From Sporodiniella umbellata (Eukaryota; Mucoromycota; Mucoromycetes; Mucorales; Rhizopodaceae), in contig JAIXMR010000106.1 in NCBI GenBank assembly GCA_025677835.1, positions 32,357 through 96,356 of the forward strand: 64,000 bases of DNA. Reading direction: 5' to 3'. Under the pieces are notes generated by a model. The model was not told the DNA's origin and searched no databases. It saw only the letters and a list, made by a program, of their open reading frames with translations. Made by a program: the position numbers and the translations under genes. This document shows, piece by piece, positions 23,603-33,882 of the stretch. Position 1 is the stretch's first letter, and each line of letters begins with the position of its first letter.

Positions 23603-24049
23603 TTATACGGTATTTCTGAGTACTAGAGTTAAAAAGGTCAGTGAAAGGGGACGGGGGGGAGGAAAGAAAGCTTACCCAAGACAACGGTATCACCTCGAAG
23701 AAACATTTTACTGACAAAACGATCCTTGTTGACAGGCTTTGCTTTAGCGCCTTTACCTGAACGAGGTGTTTCTGTCCACATCTAGTCAACGCGTTTAGGT
23801 TGCGGGTGATCAAGACACTTTATGGATTACCTCTTTGACGTTTTCGAGCACCATGTTACAGTGACGATCGAATGCTTTGACACGAGCCAAGATTTTATGG
23901 TTGTTACGACAACTGATCAATACTTGATTGTTGTTCTTGACGGATTGCTGTAATACAGAAAGTGGTCCTGTATTGAATTCAAGTTCTTCTTGTTGACGAA
24001 GCTCCTCTTCGGTCATCTCTGACTTTGGCTTACTGACTGTACTAAACAT
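23603..24049 (-). CDS. SMD2: Small nuclear ribonucleoprotein Sm D2
   Basis: Three exons (23831-24049, 23676-23781, 23603-23622) give 114 residues. Core protein of the Sm ring on U1, U2, U4 and U5 snRNAs, needed for pre-mRNA splicing. The N-terminal helix ([19 protein letters not shown]) and Sm1 motif ([32 protein letters not shown]) match SmD2, as does the long loop with [19 protein letters not shown] and the Sm2 strand [16 protein letters not shown]. The last exon encodes only six codons plus stop, so the gene is easily truncated by automated calling. Diverges from the Sel1-MYND gene across about 750 bp. Confidence 0.95.
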
Positions 24050-24749
24050 TGCCTTTTCTTAGATTCGTCCTTTCCATTCTTTCTTACCTCATCTTCTCTT
24101 GGGATTAACAAAAAAAAAATAAAAATAAAAATAAAAAAATAAAAAAATTGAAAAAGTGGGTACGAACGATCTATCGACGTCACACGTCCGGTTGGACTCG
24201 AGACACCCCAGAAAGACACCCCTTTGGATGGGGGAGGGAAGATTCTAGACGCAACGATCTTTTTTTTTTTTTTTTTTTTTTTAGAAATCAGATCTAAAAA
24301 AGCCAATGCATCGAAATCCTTCTTTTTAGATAACGAGTGTCATACAAGCGAATGTTGTGGCTCCATTACGTGTTGTACTTGGCGTAACCTGTTTCTATAT
24401 AAAAAAAAAGAGGCGATGTCAAAGTGACTTCATCCCGTTCAAGAAGAGGAATGAACCCACCTAGAAAACAGACCTTTAAAAACAACATCAACGTTTATTC
24501 TTTTTTGTTCTGAGAAAAAAGAATGGCAGAGAAAGCCATCGAACGTTTTTTTTTTTTTTTTTTTAACCTCGTTTTTTTTTTTTTTTTTCACTTGGGGCCA
24601 AGGCAAAAGTCCGAAAGGCACTTTTGGATTATCTTATTGTCCTTTGGCTGCCAATGAAAACAGAGCATGGTGTGGGTGTGAGCACAAGCCACTTGACAGG
24701 TAAAAACAGTAGAAAAAAAAAAAAAAAAATTCCATAACCCACTCTTGAT

Positions 24750-24782
<33 letters not shown>

Positions 24783-24802
24783 TTTTGTTTAAAAAGAGAG
24801 GC
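24050..24802. other. Shared divergent promoter region, homopolymer-rich
   Basis: Lies between SmD2 and the Sel1-MYND gene. T runs at about 24260-24282, 24546-24564, 24573-24588 and 24752-24781; A/AT-rich block 24110-24150. No supported gene. Confidence 0.6.
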
Positions 24803-25067
24803 ATGGCAATGCAAGAGTTACAAGAAGGAATGATGGAAGGCGATGTTATTGAGGTACCTGCCATTTTAGGGCTAAGCGAACAACAAACACGGATTCTGGT
24901 GGCGTTGTACAACGAAACCGACCCTGAGTTTGCCAAGCAGATGCCAACCGCGTTACCGATTGCAGCACAACAGCTAGCGACAGAATACGAAAAACGTAAC
25001 AGTGTTGGCAAGAAAGTAAGGCGTAGAAGGGGAGGGGGAAGTTGGCTAGGTCAAGTGATTGATTTCC

Positions 25068-25098
<31 letters not shown>

Positions 25099-26467
25099 GA
25101 ATAGCTTGAGAGAGCCAATGTGCAATGGTCGGATGAATATCGATTGTTTGAGGATATTCAACGTGAAGCGGTAGAAAAGTTATCGACGACGGACATGAAC
25201 ATCAACCGTGCGGCGGAGGATCTTGAGCTGGAGGAGGATCAGTCGAGTTCGATTCATGATCTGGTGATGGGCAGTTTATTGTACGGCGGGATCCGTCGTG
25301 AGCCTTCCGGTCCCGAAGACCGTGCCTATATGAGCCCTGTGGCCAGCCCGAACTTTGAAGGGGCCAAACGGCTTTTGGAACGCGCGTTAGACCAAGGCTA
25401 TACGATGGCCGCGGTCCAGATAGGGTCGATCTATATGCAGGAAGAAAAGATGGCTGGTGGGCAAAACATGCCAGGGCAAGACCCCAAACAGCTTGCGTTT
25501 GCCTACTATCAAAAGGCAGCCGATCGAATGAATCCAGTAAACTATAAAAAGATGTAACGCGGGGGAAAGGGAGCATTCACGCATGTCAATCATAGATGGC
25601 CTGTCATAAGCTAGGCTACTTTCTTGAACAAGGGATCGGATGCACTGCAGATCTCCCGTTGGCCATCACGTACTATCAAAAGGCGTATGCCGAAGGTAAA
25701 ACTAAGCCAGAAAAAAAAAAAAAAAAAAAAGGGGAGGGAATGTAGCTAAAGGTTTGAGGGTATTAGGCTATCCTGATTCGGCACACAACCTAGGGTTGAT
25801 CTATCAAGGGTTTGTGAAAGAAACAGCTTCCTTCAAGGACATTCAGAAATCCATCGAGTATTTCGAGCGAGCCAAACAATGGGGCTATTCTGCGTCGTGC
25901 AACGCCTTGGGCCGGATGTACCTGTTGATGTCCAAGAATGCAGACTTGGCCCAGGAAGCTGGTAATCCTGGGAGTGAGCCTGAAGACTATGTGGTGACAG
26001 GTATCGAGTTGATGGAAGACGCGGCCAACAATGGGGATGCGGATGCCATGTTGATGCTCGGGCTGATCTTTGGCTCGAAGGATTACGGACTGTACGATAT
26101 GGACAAGGCACAGAACTATATGGAGTTAGCGCTTGTACGAGGTGATTTACAGGCGTACAACTATCTTGTGCGTATCCTGCGAGCCAAGATGGCAGCCAGA
26201 GTGGCTTTAGAAAAAGAAAACATGGAAAATTTTGATCAGCTGAGTCAGGAAGACCAAGAGAAGCTGATTCGTCAACTTGCCAAAGAGGGGGATCATTCGA
26301 TCCATAAACAATGTGCCAACAGTCTGTGTCACCACAAAGAAGAACAGCCTGGAAGCTTTAAGCGCTGTGGCAAATGTCAGCGTGTGGCCTATTGCAGCCG
26401 TGAATGTCAAAAAGAACATTGGAAATCTGGCCACAAAATCATCTGTACTGCTCAAGATCAGCCTTAG
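24803..26467 (+). CDS. Sel1-repeat protein with C-terminal MYND zinc finger
   Basis: Four exons, 24803-25015, 25105-25536, 25596-25695 and 25746-26467, give 488 residues. Sel1-like helical repeats run through the middle: GAKRLLERALDQGYTMAAVQIGSIY, QLAFAYYQKAADRMNPMACHKLGYFLEQG, PLAITYYQKAYAEAKG and SAHNLGLIYQGF. The C-terminus (about 445-485) is a MYND finger: CANSLC, CGKC, YCSREC and HKIIC provide the eight zinc ligands. Such proteins act as protein-protein adaptors; partners are unknown. Intron 1 contains an ATT microsatellite. Introns 2 and 3 were set because they restore the Sel1 pattern. An upstream exon is possible because the ATG follows TTTAAAAAG. Confidence 0.88.
25069..25098. repeat. 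(ATT)n microsatellite inside intron 1 of the Sel1-MYND gene
   Basis: About ten ATT units just before the AATAG acceptor. Confidence 0.85.
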
Positions 26468-26577
26468 ACAGAAAAAGAAAATCAAAAAAAAAAAAAAAAA
26501 AAAAAAAAAATCAAAAATCGCCTTCTTTATACCACACTTAAATCTACCCTCTATAAACTAAAGAGAGCGAGGTTATC

Positions 26578-26608
<31 letters not shown>

Positions 26609-26718
26609 AAGAAAAAAAAGGGATTGACAGAATGATTTTATTCTTTATTCTTCTTTTTTATTATTATTTCTTAAAATAATAGTGTGTTTGGTATGATGGG
26701 GTGGATGAAAAAAAGATG

Positions 26719-27177
26719 TCATAAATCTGACGTTGGTGCGGTGGATTCTGAAGATGAGGTAAGACTGCCTGCGTCGTCCAAGCATTGTTTTTGTTTCGCG
26801 GTGAGTTTGTAAAGGTCTTGTTTGAGGCCAGAAGCCTTTTTCCATTCATCGAGCACTTCCTGACGAAAGGAATGGATTCTCTCTTTACGGACAGCTTGGT
26901 TTGATTCAAGTCTGGAGAGCACGGCCAGCAGTACTTTACAGAGCTGATTGAATTTACGAATTGAACCGTCCAGGTAGAGCCTCACGTAATGCACAAAGTC
27001 TTCTGGATTGATCTTGTTTTCACGGTACAGGCTTGGCCCTACCGTCTTGCTGAACGTCTGTAGCTCGAGCATGATCGATTTGGCTTTATACAAACACCGG
27101 GTAAATTCGATAAAGCTCTGATCGCTTTTCGATAGTCTGGAGAGCGCAGGGAAGGGTTGTGTGTTTAAGGTATACAT
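26719..27177 (-). CDS. Conserved-looking helical protein of unknown function
   Basis: Single exon, 152 residues, starting MYTLNTQPFPALSRLSKSD. No signal peptide or membrane segment. The sequence is strongly helical and amphipathic (FVHYVRLYLDGSIRKFNQLCKVLLAVLSRLES) and ends in a Ser/Thr-rich tail. It could be a small subunit of a larger assembly, but I recognise no family. Codon use and GC match the neighbouring real genes, unlike the AT-rich spacers, which supports coding status. Converges with the Sel1-MYND gene; the intervening 250 bp holds A and T homopolymers. Confidence 0.7.
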   Translation of the reverse strand: MYTLNTQPFPALSRLSKSDQSFIEFTRCLYKAKSIMLELQTFSKTVGPSLYRENKINPEDFVHYVRLYLDGSIRKFNQLCKVLLAVLSRLESNQAVRKERIHSFRQEVLDEWKKASGLKQDLYKLTAKQKQCLDDAGSLTSSSESTAPTSDL

Positions 27178-27449
27178 TTCGAAACTGTCTGTCTGTGTGT
27201 TGGCTGAATGATGGGCTGATCAAAAGAAGAAGAAAATAAAAAATAAAAAATAAAGGCTGTCTACTTAAATACTTTTCTTTTTGCTTGATATCACTTTTAG
27301 GTAAAAGGAGTCCGAAATCAAAACAGGATTTTTCCCTCTTGATAGAAATCTACAGAAACTATTTTGAAATCTTCTATTTCAGAACAAAATAGAACGTTTC
27401 ATTTGTAAGCTCAGACACTAATTGTCTCTTTTCTCATCCACCTTGCCTT

Positions 27450-27483
<34 letters not shown>

Positions 27484-27597
27484 GCGGCTCTTTCCCTTTT
27501 TGGCGTCTTTTTTTTTTTTTTATTTTATTTATTTTATTTATTCTGATTATTTTCATGGCGTATTTAAAAAAAAAAAAAAAAAGAACGAAAAAGAAAC
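27178..27597. other. Intergenic, homopolymer-rich
   Basis: Upstream of the helical protein and downstream of Tim10. T run about 27452-27482 and A run near 27566-27582. No gene seen. Confidence 0.55.
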
Positions 27598-27913
27598 TTA
27601 TTGTTGTTGGCCCATCTTTTGCATCTTTTCTCCGACCTTCGTATTCACTTCAATAAACTTGGCAACACAACGGTCGATGCACACCGATTCACCTTGGCTC
27701 AGGTCAGACTGGTTATAATCCGAGTAATGCATTTTTTATGGCAGGAATCAGCAATTCTAAGGTGGACGCCTTCAGTTACAGTTTCTTCCTCTTCTCTTTG
27801 TACCTGTTGAACAAGTCGGTGACCATCTCTAACTCTTGCTCAGCTAAAGCAATGTTCTGAGGATTGATGGCTTGTTGCCTGTTTTGCATGTTGGATCCAC
27901 CAAAGAATGACAT
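27598..27913 (-). CDS. TIM10: Mitochondrial import chaperone Tim10, with a one-base frameshift in this sequence
   Basis: Small Tim protein that forms the Tim9-Tim10 hexamer carrying membrane proteins across the mitochondrial intermembrane space. Exons 27804-27913 and 27598-27756 (intron 47 bp). Start [19 protein letters not shown], then [23 protein letters not shown] with the first CX3C pair. The second CX3C region ([13 protein letters not shown]) and the end [12 protein letters not shown] lie in a different frame; the shift falls at about 27718-27728. Coding exons total 269 bp, one short of a multiple of three. One extra base there would give 89 residues and the normal 16-residue spacing between CX3C motifs. 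No intron fits. A base-call error is more likely than a true loss. Confidence 0.85.
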
Positions 27914-28362
27914 GGTCTGTACTAAAAAAAGAAAGAAATTTCTCTCTCTTTTTTTTTTTTTTTTTTTTTTTCTTTAGCCTACCTGGTTAAAAAAAGTAAA
28001 CGCTGTCACAGCCTGTGAAACACCCATGGCGGTTGATGTCATTCTTTATCAAGACGCTTTGGCCAGAAAGATTAGATTCAGGCGAATTCAAGGCAAAAAC
28101 AGAAGCTTTCCATATCTAAATAAAACAAGAATCGTCTTTTTTTTTTTTTTTAATTAATTATTATTTTTACTTGTCCAACAGAAAATGACATGCGCTGGAT
28201 TACCCCACACAGCATGACTTCATCTCTCCCTGGATGTGTTCATCATTCTCTAATAAGAACAGACTCTGCCTCAGGGATGGTGTGACTTTCTTTTTTGAGC
28301 CAGGCTTTGATCTCGAAATCTTTTTGTTTTTTTTTTTTTTTTTAAAAAAAAATATTTTCAGA
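27914..28362. other. Divergent promoter region between Tim10 and cyclophilin
   Basis: Likely holds a 5'-UTR intron for Tim10 (minus-strand acceptor TTTTTTTAG just before the ATG) and one for the cyclophilin (acceptor ATTTTCAG two bases before the ATG). T runs at 27951-27971 and 28327-28343. Confidence 0.5.
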
Positions 28363-29210
28363 ATGGCCAGTAAGAATCTTCCCAAAGTCTTTTTTGATGT
28401 TGCTGTGAACGGTAACCCTTCGGGCCGTATGACGTTTAAGGTAGAGAGAAAGAGAGAGAGAGGGGGGGGGGAAAAAAGGAGCGTGTTGAATGGCTGAATA
28501 CTTTCTTAGCTCTTTGCTGACACTGTCCCTAAAACCGCGGAAAATTTCCGTGCTCTCTGTACGGGTGAGAAAGGAAAAGGTCTTTCTGGAAAGCCTTTGC
28601 ATTTCAAGAACAGTATCTTGTAAGCCTTGTCTCTCTCTCTTTTTCTTTCGACTCACTCTTTTGCCTAGCCACCGTATCATTCCTGGTTTCATGGCTCAAG
28701 GCGGTGGTAAGTGTTGAAAGAAACCATCGACGCGTGTTGTTGAAAGCGCGTTCTCTCTCTTTATAGATTTTACCTTGGGTGATGGTCGTGGGGGTGAATC
28801 GATCTATGGCCACAAATTTGCCGAGTAAAAAAAAAAAAAAAAAAAAAAAGAGAAAAGGAAACCAAGAAAGTAAGCGATTGAACTGATCTTGTTGTCAATA
28901 GCGAGAATTTTACCTTGAAGCATACAAGCAAAGGTCTTTTGTCGATGGCCAATGCTGGACCTGTAAGCCTTTCTAAAAAAAACAAAACAAAAAGATCCCC
29001 ACAACTCACTTTGCTCGATAGAACACCAACGGTTCTCAATTCTTTATTACGTTTGATCAAACCCCCTGGTTGAACGGCAACCACACCGTATTTGGTGAGA
29101 TGGTTGAAGGTGAAAGTGTGTTGGACTTGTTGGAAAAACACGGTTCTCAGAGTGGTAGACCAACAAGTATGATTGAAATCGTTGACTGCGGTGAACTCGA
29201 AAAGCAATAA
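28363..29210 (+). CDS. Cytosolic cyclophilin A-type peptidyl-prolyl isomerase
   Basis: Six exons: 28363-28440, 28510-28619, 28669-28706, 28767-28824, 28902-28962 and 29022-29210. Each join is GT-AG and keeps frame. There is no signal peptide ([17 protein letters not shown]), so it is the cytosolic form, unlike the gene at 1-627. Hallmarks include [33 protein letters not shown] with the catalytic Arg, [18 protein letters not shown] and a Trp ([11 protein letters not shown]) that in cyclophilin A contacts cyclosporin. About 177 residues. The stop lies 28 bp from the stop of the convergent Sla1-like gene. Confidence 0.95.
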
Positions 29211-29238
29211 AAATCGTTTATTATTCATCTTCCAGTCG

Positions 29239-31232
29239 TTAATGACGGGATGAAGAACGGTCCATGCCTTGAAACGGATCCTGTGGAGGGGAGCGATGGC
29301 CTGGAGAGGTTTGTTTTCCTTTTTTTTTTTTTCTTTTTTCTGGACAGGGAGAATTCACTTACCTGGTGTGGTCCAGCGTGGACCGGATGACGACATCCAA
29401 ATGGGAGGAGGGTCTGTGTGATACATGGGGGGCGGGTGAGCGTGGGACAGAGGCCGCTGAGGTAGCTGGGGAGGCGGTTCCCACATCGCAGGCTGAGTCC
29501 GGGGCGTTTGTACTGCAGAAGCGCTTGTAGGCTGCCAAAGTCGGTCTATAATCCCCAGAGGTCAGCTTGGGTTAGCCACCCGAAGGCTTGACTTACCTTC
29601 TTCTTGCAACTGCCGGGCTAGCTGCTCGTCTTTCCTAATCTGTCGTTGTCTGCTTTCTTCGTACGGTTGAAAAAATAGCTGGTCCTGAAGCGATCCTACC
29701 CCATGGCTTGCATCTTCCGAAGCAGGTTTCACCTGACAGGAGGCAATCAAACACTGCAGTTGTTGCACATGGTTTTCGGTCATACCCAGCAGAGTGAGAT
29801 CCATTGGCGTCAGTTTCTGGACCAGATCGTGTTCTGTCAGCCCATTGGCCTCAAACGTCTGTGCATAGTCAGCCGCTGTCTCGTACGGTATGTTCAGTTG
29901 CCTGAAATAGCCTAGCCAGCAAAATTTGGCCCGTGGCGTTGGCACTAGCGTCTGGCCCGTTTCGTGTTCAAGATAGGCTAGGTCCTCTGCACACATCTTG
30001 CCCATCGGCACTTCGATCTTTACCCCATTCGTCTTGAACAGCCGGACTTTGCCCTCACTGCAGCTCATCAGTGCTGCCTCTACCTTGAACTCCCCTGTGC
30101 TGTCCGTCCATTGTCGAACCCTGGCTGGGTTAGGCCCTGAAAAGGAAACACTGGCCGGGTTGGGCGTCAGCAACGGATCGAATCGTTGAACGTGCTCTAA
30201 TAATAATAATAATAATAAAAGTTTCTTAGAAAACCAGAGAAGAATACAAAGAGTGACGTACGATATGAATCATGCATTGGGCGTCTTTGTCTTTCCTTAC
30301 TCTCTCTTTGTTGTCTTGACTTTTTTTCCTCTTCTGCTCTTTGCTGGGCTGCCCGTCTGTTTTCTAGCTCCTCTCTCTCCGCCTCTCTCTTTCTTGCTTC
30401 TCTTTCCTCTGCCTCTCTTTCCTCTGCCTCTCTTTCCTCTGCCTCTCTTTCTTCTGCCTCTCTTTCTTTTCTTTTTTCTTCTGCTTCTCTTTCTTTTCTT
30501 CTTTCTTCTGCTTCTCTTTCTTTTCTTCTTTCCTCTGCTTCTCTTTCTTTTCTTCTTTCCTCTTTTCTTTTTTCTGTTGCCTCCGCTTGTCTCTTGGCTT
30601 GTTCTGCTCTTCTGCCAGGTAGGGGTTTTCCCGCATGCGGTGGAACGAGACGGAGATACTGTGAAGGCACCAGGCCCTGGCAACGGACAGTCGACATCGA
30701 CTCGATCTTCCACCAGTCAGGATCCTCGTAATCCAAGACAAGCACTGACTGATCAGGTACGAGCTGGGTTTCTTCTGGCGCTGTTGGCTGGAAAGGATAG
30801 AGAGCAACGGCTGGGCAGGGGATCGACTTGAGGTAGTTGTGCGGCACAAGACCAAAAGTGAAATCCAGGGTGGCTACCAGATACCAACTCTCTTCTTCTT
30901 TCTCGTAAAGGATCATCTGCTGATCCTTTTTGAAATTGAGCTCTTCGGCTGCGTTGGCTTCATAGTCAAACAGGGCTTGGACCAGACCCGTTGGGTTTTT
31001 CTATACAAAATAAAATAAGGCCGGTAAGAAAACAACGAGCATAAGAAAGTCCTACTTTCTCTATATAGTTGGTGGGAATATAGCCTGATTGACGATGGAT
31101 CGTCTGAGCTTTATACCAGTCTGAGTTATCTTTGTCCAGAATGTACAGAGACTCATCCTTTTGAAAAGACAATTCTTCTTCATTCTGTGCTGTATAGTCG
31201 TAAAGCGCAATATAAATATCCACGTACTTCAT
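29239..31232 (-). CDS. SLA1: Sla1-like endocytic actin-patch adaptor (three SH3, SHD1, SAM-like domain)
   Basis: Five exons, 31056-31232, 30262-31000, 29597-30196, 29363-29545 and 29239-29300, give 586 residues. SH3 domains lie at about 3-59 (IALYDYTAQNEEELSF), 62-118 (QALFDYEANAAEELNF) and 120-178 (VALYPFQPTAPEE). A Lys/Glu/Arg repeat linker spans roughly 185-295. The SHD1 domain follows (RQWTDSTGEFKVEAALMSC), then a SAM-like SHD2 (LTEHDLVQKLTPMDLTLLGMTENHV). SHD1 of yeast Sla1 recognises NPFX(1,2)D endocytic signals. The protein is much shorter than yeast Sla1 (about 1.2k residues) and lacks its long C-terminal repeats, ending instead in a Pro-rich tail. Function in cortical endocytosis is inferred from domain order. 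Confidence 0.92.
30375..30600 (-). repeat. Low-complexity KEREAEE-coding repeat within the Sla1-like gene
   Basis: Imperfect repeats of about 15-24 bp coding RKEREAEE-type units; the opposite strand gives spurious Leu/Phe/Pro frames. Confidence 0.8.
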
Positions 31233-31442
31233 AACAAGTAAAAGAAAAAGAAAAAGAAAAGAAAAAAAAAGATAGAGGGTTGGCTTTGTAGCGCTCTTTT
31301 AAAAAGCCGTAAAGGGTGTCGTCACTCAACGTAAGCGATGCTTGGCAAACCCAACGATGTGGCTGATTGTTCCACAAAAACGCCACGTCAGAAGGGCAGG
31401 GTTTATTTTAGGATGAATAAATATACAAAAGGAGGGAGGGGA

Positions 31443-32366
31443 TTAGACGCGTCTCCAACCACCACGAGCAGGATAGCGTTCTCTCCAGCCACGGTAGGTG
31501 GAAGTGTCACGACGAATCATACACCATTGGAACAAGCTACCGACAGCGGTCAAAGCGATCGTACCGGCCAACATGCCACGCAAGGTAGGGGTGGAGTCCA
31601 CCAAGAGGTTCAGGCTACGTGCGTGCAAAAACTGATTGACCAGCTCAAGAAAGCCGGACTTGACGTAAATATCCACACCACACATAATGGCAAAGGAACC
31701 GATGAAAGCAGAGCCAATGACAAACACTACACGTTCAACAAAGGCCATCAGAAGAATACCGGCAATGATAAAGCAGATGATCAAGACGGCTCTTCCCCAG
31801 CTGCTCTGGATCAGACCGTTCGAAACCCAGGACAATAACCAGAGGGCGGCCAGGTAACCCAGCAGGGCGCCCATCAAATAAACCGCTAAAAAGAAACAGC
31901 AGCACAACAGACCCCCACACAGCACACCCACAATAATACACACCACCAAAAGAATCGTATCGCTGTTGGCTCCATAGTCGGCTTTGGCATTCGTCAGCAC
32001 AATATAGGCCACGTTGGCTCCCACATAAAATCCGATGATAAACATAGTAAAGTTTTGAAATACACCTAACAAACAGTGAGTTCAACATCTTCCACACCCA
32101 ACCCAAAGTTACCTCCAAGGAAACACAGATAAGCGCCTGTCACAAACACAATCACACTAAACACAATACCGTGGACTGTGACCGAATGCCCTACAACTAA
32201 ACATAACCTTCAATCATCTTTTGTCTCATGCATTTTTCTACCTACAGTTGATGGTCGCCGTGCTCGTACCATCCGTCGTAATAGGCGCTGCATTCACCAA
32301 AAATGCACTCAACATCCACATTATACTCAACACATCAAACACACTGTTTCTTTTCTTTAGAAACAT
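31443..32366 (-). CDS. Seven-helix membrane protein, DUF4203/TMEM198-like
   Basis: Exons 32246-32366, 32113-32196 and 31443-32065 give 275 residues. The first exon encodes MFLKKRNSVFDVLSIMWMLSAFLVNAAP, a signal peptide followed by a short Thr-rich lumenal stretch. About seven hydrophobic helices follow, starting IVFSVIVFVTGAYLCFLGG, with a Cys cluster CGGLLCCCFF in the third. The pattern of consecutive Gly-rich helices matches DUF4203 proteins of fungi. The Arg-rich tail ends GWRERYPARGGWRRV and is probably cytosolic. Biochemical role unknown. Confidence 0.85.
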
Positions 32367-33214
32367 TTTTTTTAAAAGAAAAAACAAAAACAAAACTATT
32401 AAAAGGAGAATAAAATAACAAAAAAAAAAAAAAAAAAAAAAAAAAAATTAAATCGACCCCTTTTTATATCCCAAAAAAAAAAAATTACAAGAAATTAGTG
32501 TTACGCCAAGAAAGTTATTTTTAATATCAAAAGTGGATCAAACACTCACCTACCTTGGGTGATGAAATGAAAACCTTCTTTAGAAACAAGAGGTTGTTAT
32601 TGATCCTTTTCTTTCTCTCTCTTTCTCACTTTTTTTTTTTTTTTTTTTTTGGGCTGCCCTTTTTTTTTTTTTTTTTTTTTTTCTATCAATGTTTAGCTGT
32701 CTTTGATTCTGATGAGGCTTTGGGCCATCTGACTTTGGATGAAAAAGTCTAAACCAACTTTCATTTGCTTTAGAAAGTGTCTGTTGTTGGCTAGAGTATG
32801 TGGCTGGGTGGGTGGATGGTTTTCATCTGTTTTTGTTTTGTAAGCCTGTTTTTTTTTTTTTTTTCTGGTTTGACTTTACTTTGGTCCTGCCAAGCTATTC
32901 AATCAAATGAAAGAGGATCTCTTAGAAAGAAACCAGTTTCTTCTTCAGGGAATAAATTAAAACAATAACAAAACCTATTTTTAGAATCTAGCTGTCCTCC
33001 CCCCTCCCTTTTTTTTTTTTCTCTCTGTACTTTATGCACACGACTGAGTATGTCTTTCTAGCTTCTTGTTTTTTTTTTTTTTCATGTATTTATTTATTCA
33101 TTTATTTCTTAAAGAACCGATTTTACTTTATCTATAAACAATGGAAAGCTTTGTTTTTGGTTTTGTTTTTTGTCCTTTTTTTTTTTTTTTTTTTGGTTTT
33201 TGTTTTCTATTGTT
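32367..33214. other. Intergenic with A and T tracts
   Basis: A run of 28 at 32420-32447 and T runs near 32630-32650, 32662-32681 and 33177-33194. No supported gene. Confidence 0.6.
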
Positions 33215-33882
33215 TTAAAGCAAATATTGGGCAGCGACAGAAGCAAGGCCCAGAGCGCCCAAGTGAAGTAAACCTACTTGAGAATAGAGAGAGGAGGCAG
33301 AAGAAGCGTGAGGTGTGTTGGGACTGTCTGCAGGCTTGGTGGTTGGGGCACCAGGGGTGGTATTGGGAGAGGAACTGGAAGATCCATTGGAAGGACGGGA
33401 GGGATTGGTTTGACCAGAAGAAGGCTGAGAAGAAGTGGTGTTTTGGGCAGGAAGAGGTCCTCCAGTTCCACCTTCAATCGAAAAGGCACCTGTGAAGGCA
33501 AGGTCAGGGGAAGTACCCATCACAAGAGCATCTTTTTTTAAAATTGGAGTTTAGTTGTTGTTAAAAAAGTGATTTGCTCTTTAAACTTACAATCTTCACC
33601 GTTCGAAAGTTCCATAGGCACTTTCCAAACGTACTTGAGATCACTCGCATTCACGTCTTTGGCAACAGTCATCAAAGGCTGAAGTGAGGTGGAGGAACCT
33701 TTCGAAAGTGTAATTTGAGATATCGTCTTGATCTTTGGATTCACCCAAGAGATAATAAACTCACTGCCGGCTCTGATCTTTGTGTTGGCCAGTGGAGAGG
33801 TAATAGAAATAGGAGGCTTGGCCTCTTGACACATCACCGACGCCAAGTAAACAGCAGACAAAAAAACAGCAGAAAACTTCAT
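33215..33882 (-). CDS. GPI-anchored Ser/Thr-rich wall protein with Kre9/Knh1-like domain
   Basis: Exons 33591-33882 and 33215-33531 (intron 59 bp) give 202 residues. Signal peptide MKFSAVFLSAVYLASVMCQ, then ISITSPLANTKIRAGSEFIISWVNP, the opening strand pair of the Kre9/Knh1 domain common in Mucoromycota. A Ser/Thr/Pro/Asn-rich linker (about 120-180) is likely O-glycosylated. The end, SASSLYSQVGLLHLGALGLASVAAQYLL, fits a GPI signal. Probably a wall or plasma-membrane surface protein, of the same type as 19262-19726. A TATA box lies about 105 bp upstream. Confidence 0.88.

Noticed and set aside
27981..28048. Short frame starting MTSTAMGVSQAV upstream of Tim10
   Set aside because: Followed by a consensus donor and joined out of frame with Tim10; best read as 5'-UTR sequence with an intron or uORF.
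30253..30831. Plus-strand Leu/Phe/Pro-rich frame
   Set aside because: Shadow of the KEREAEE repeat and SH3 coding on the minus strand in the Sla1-like gene.
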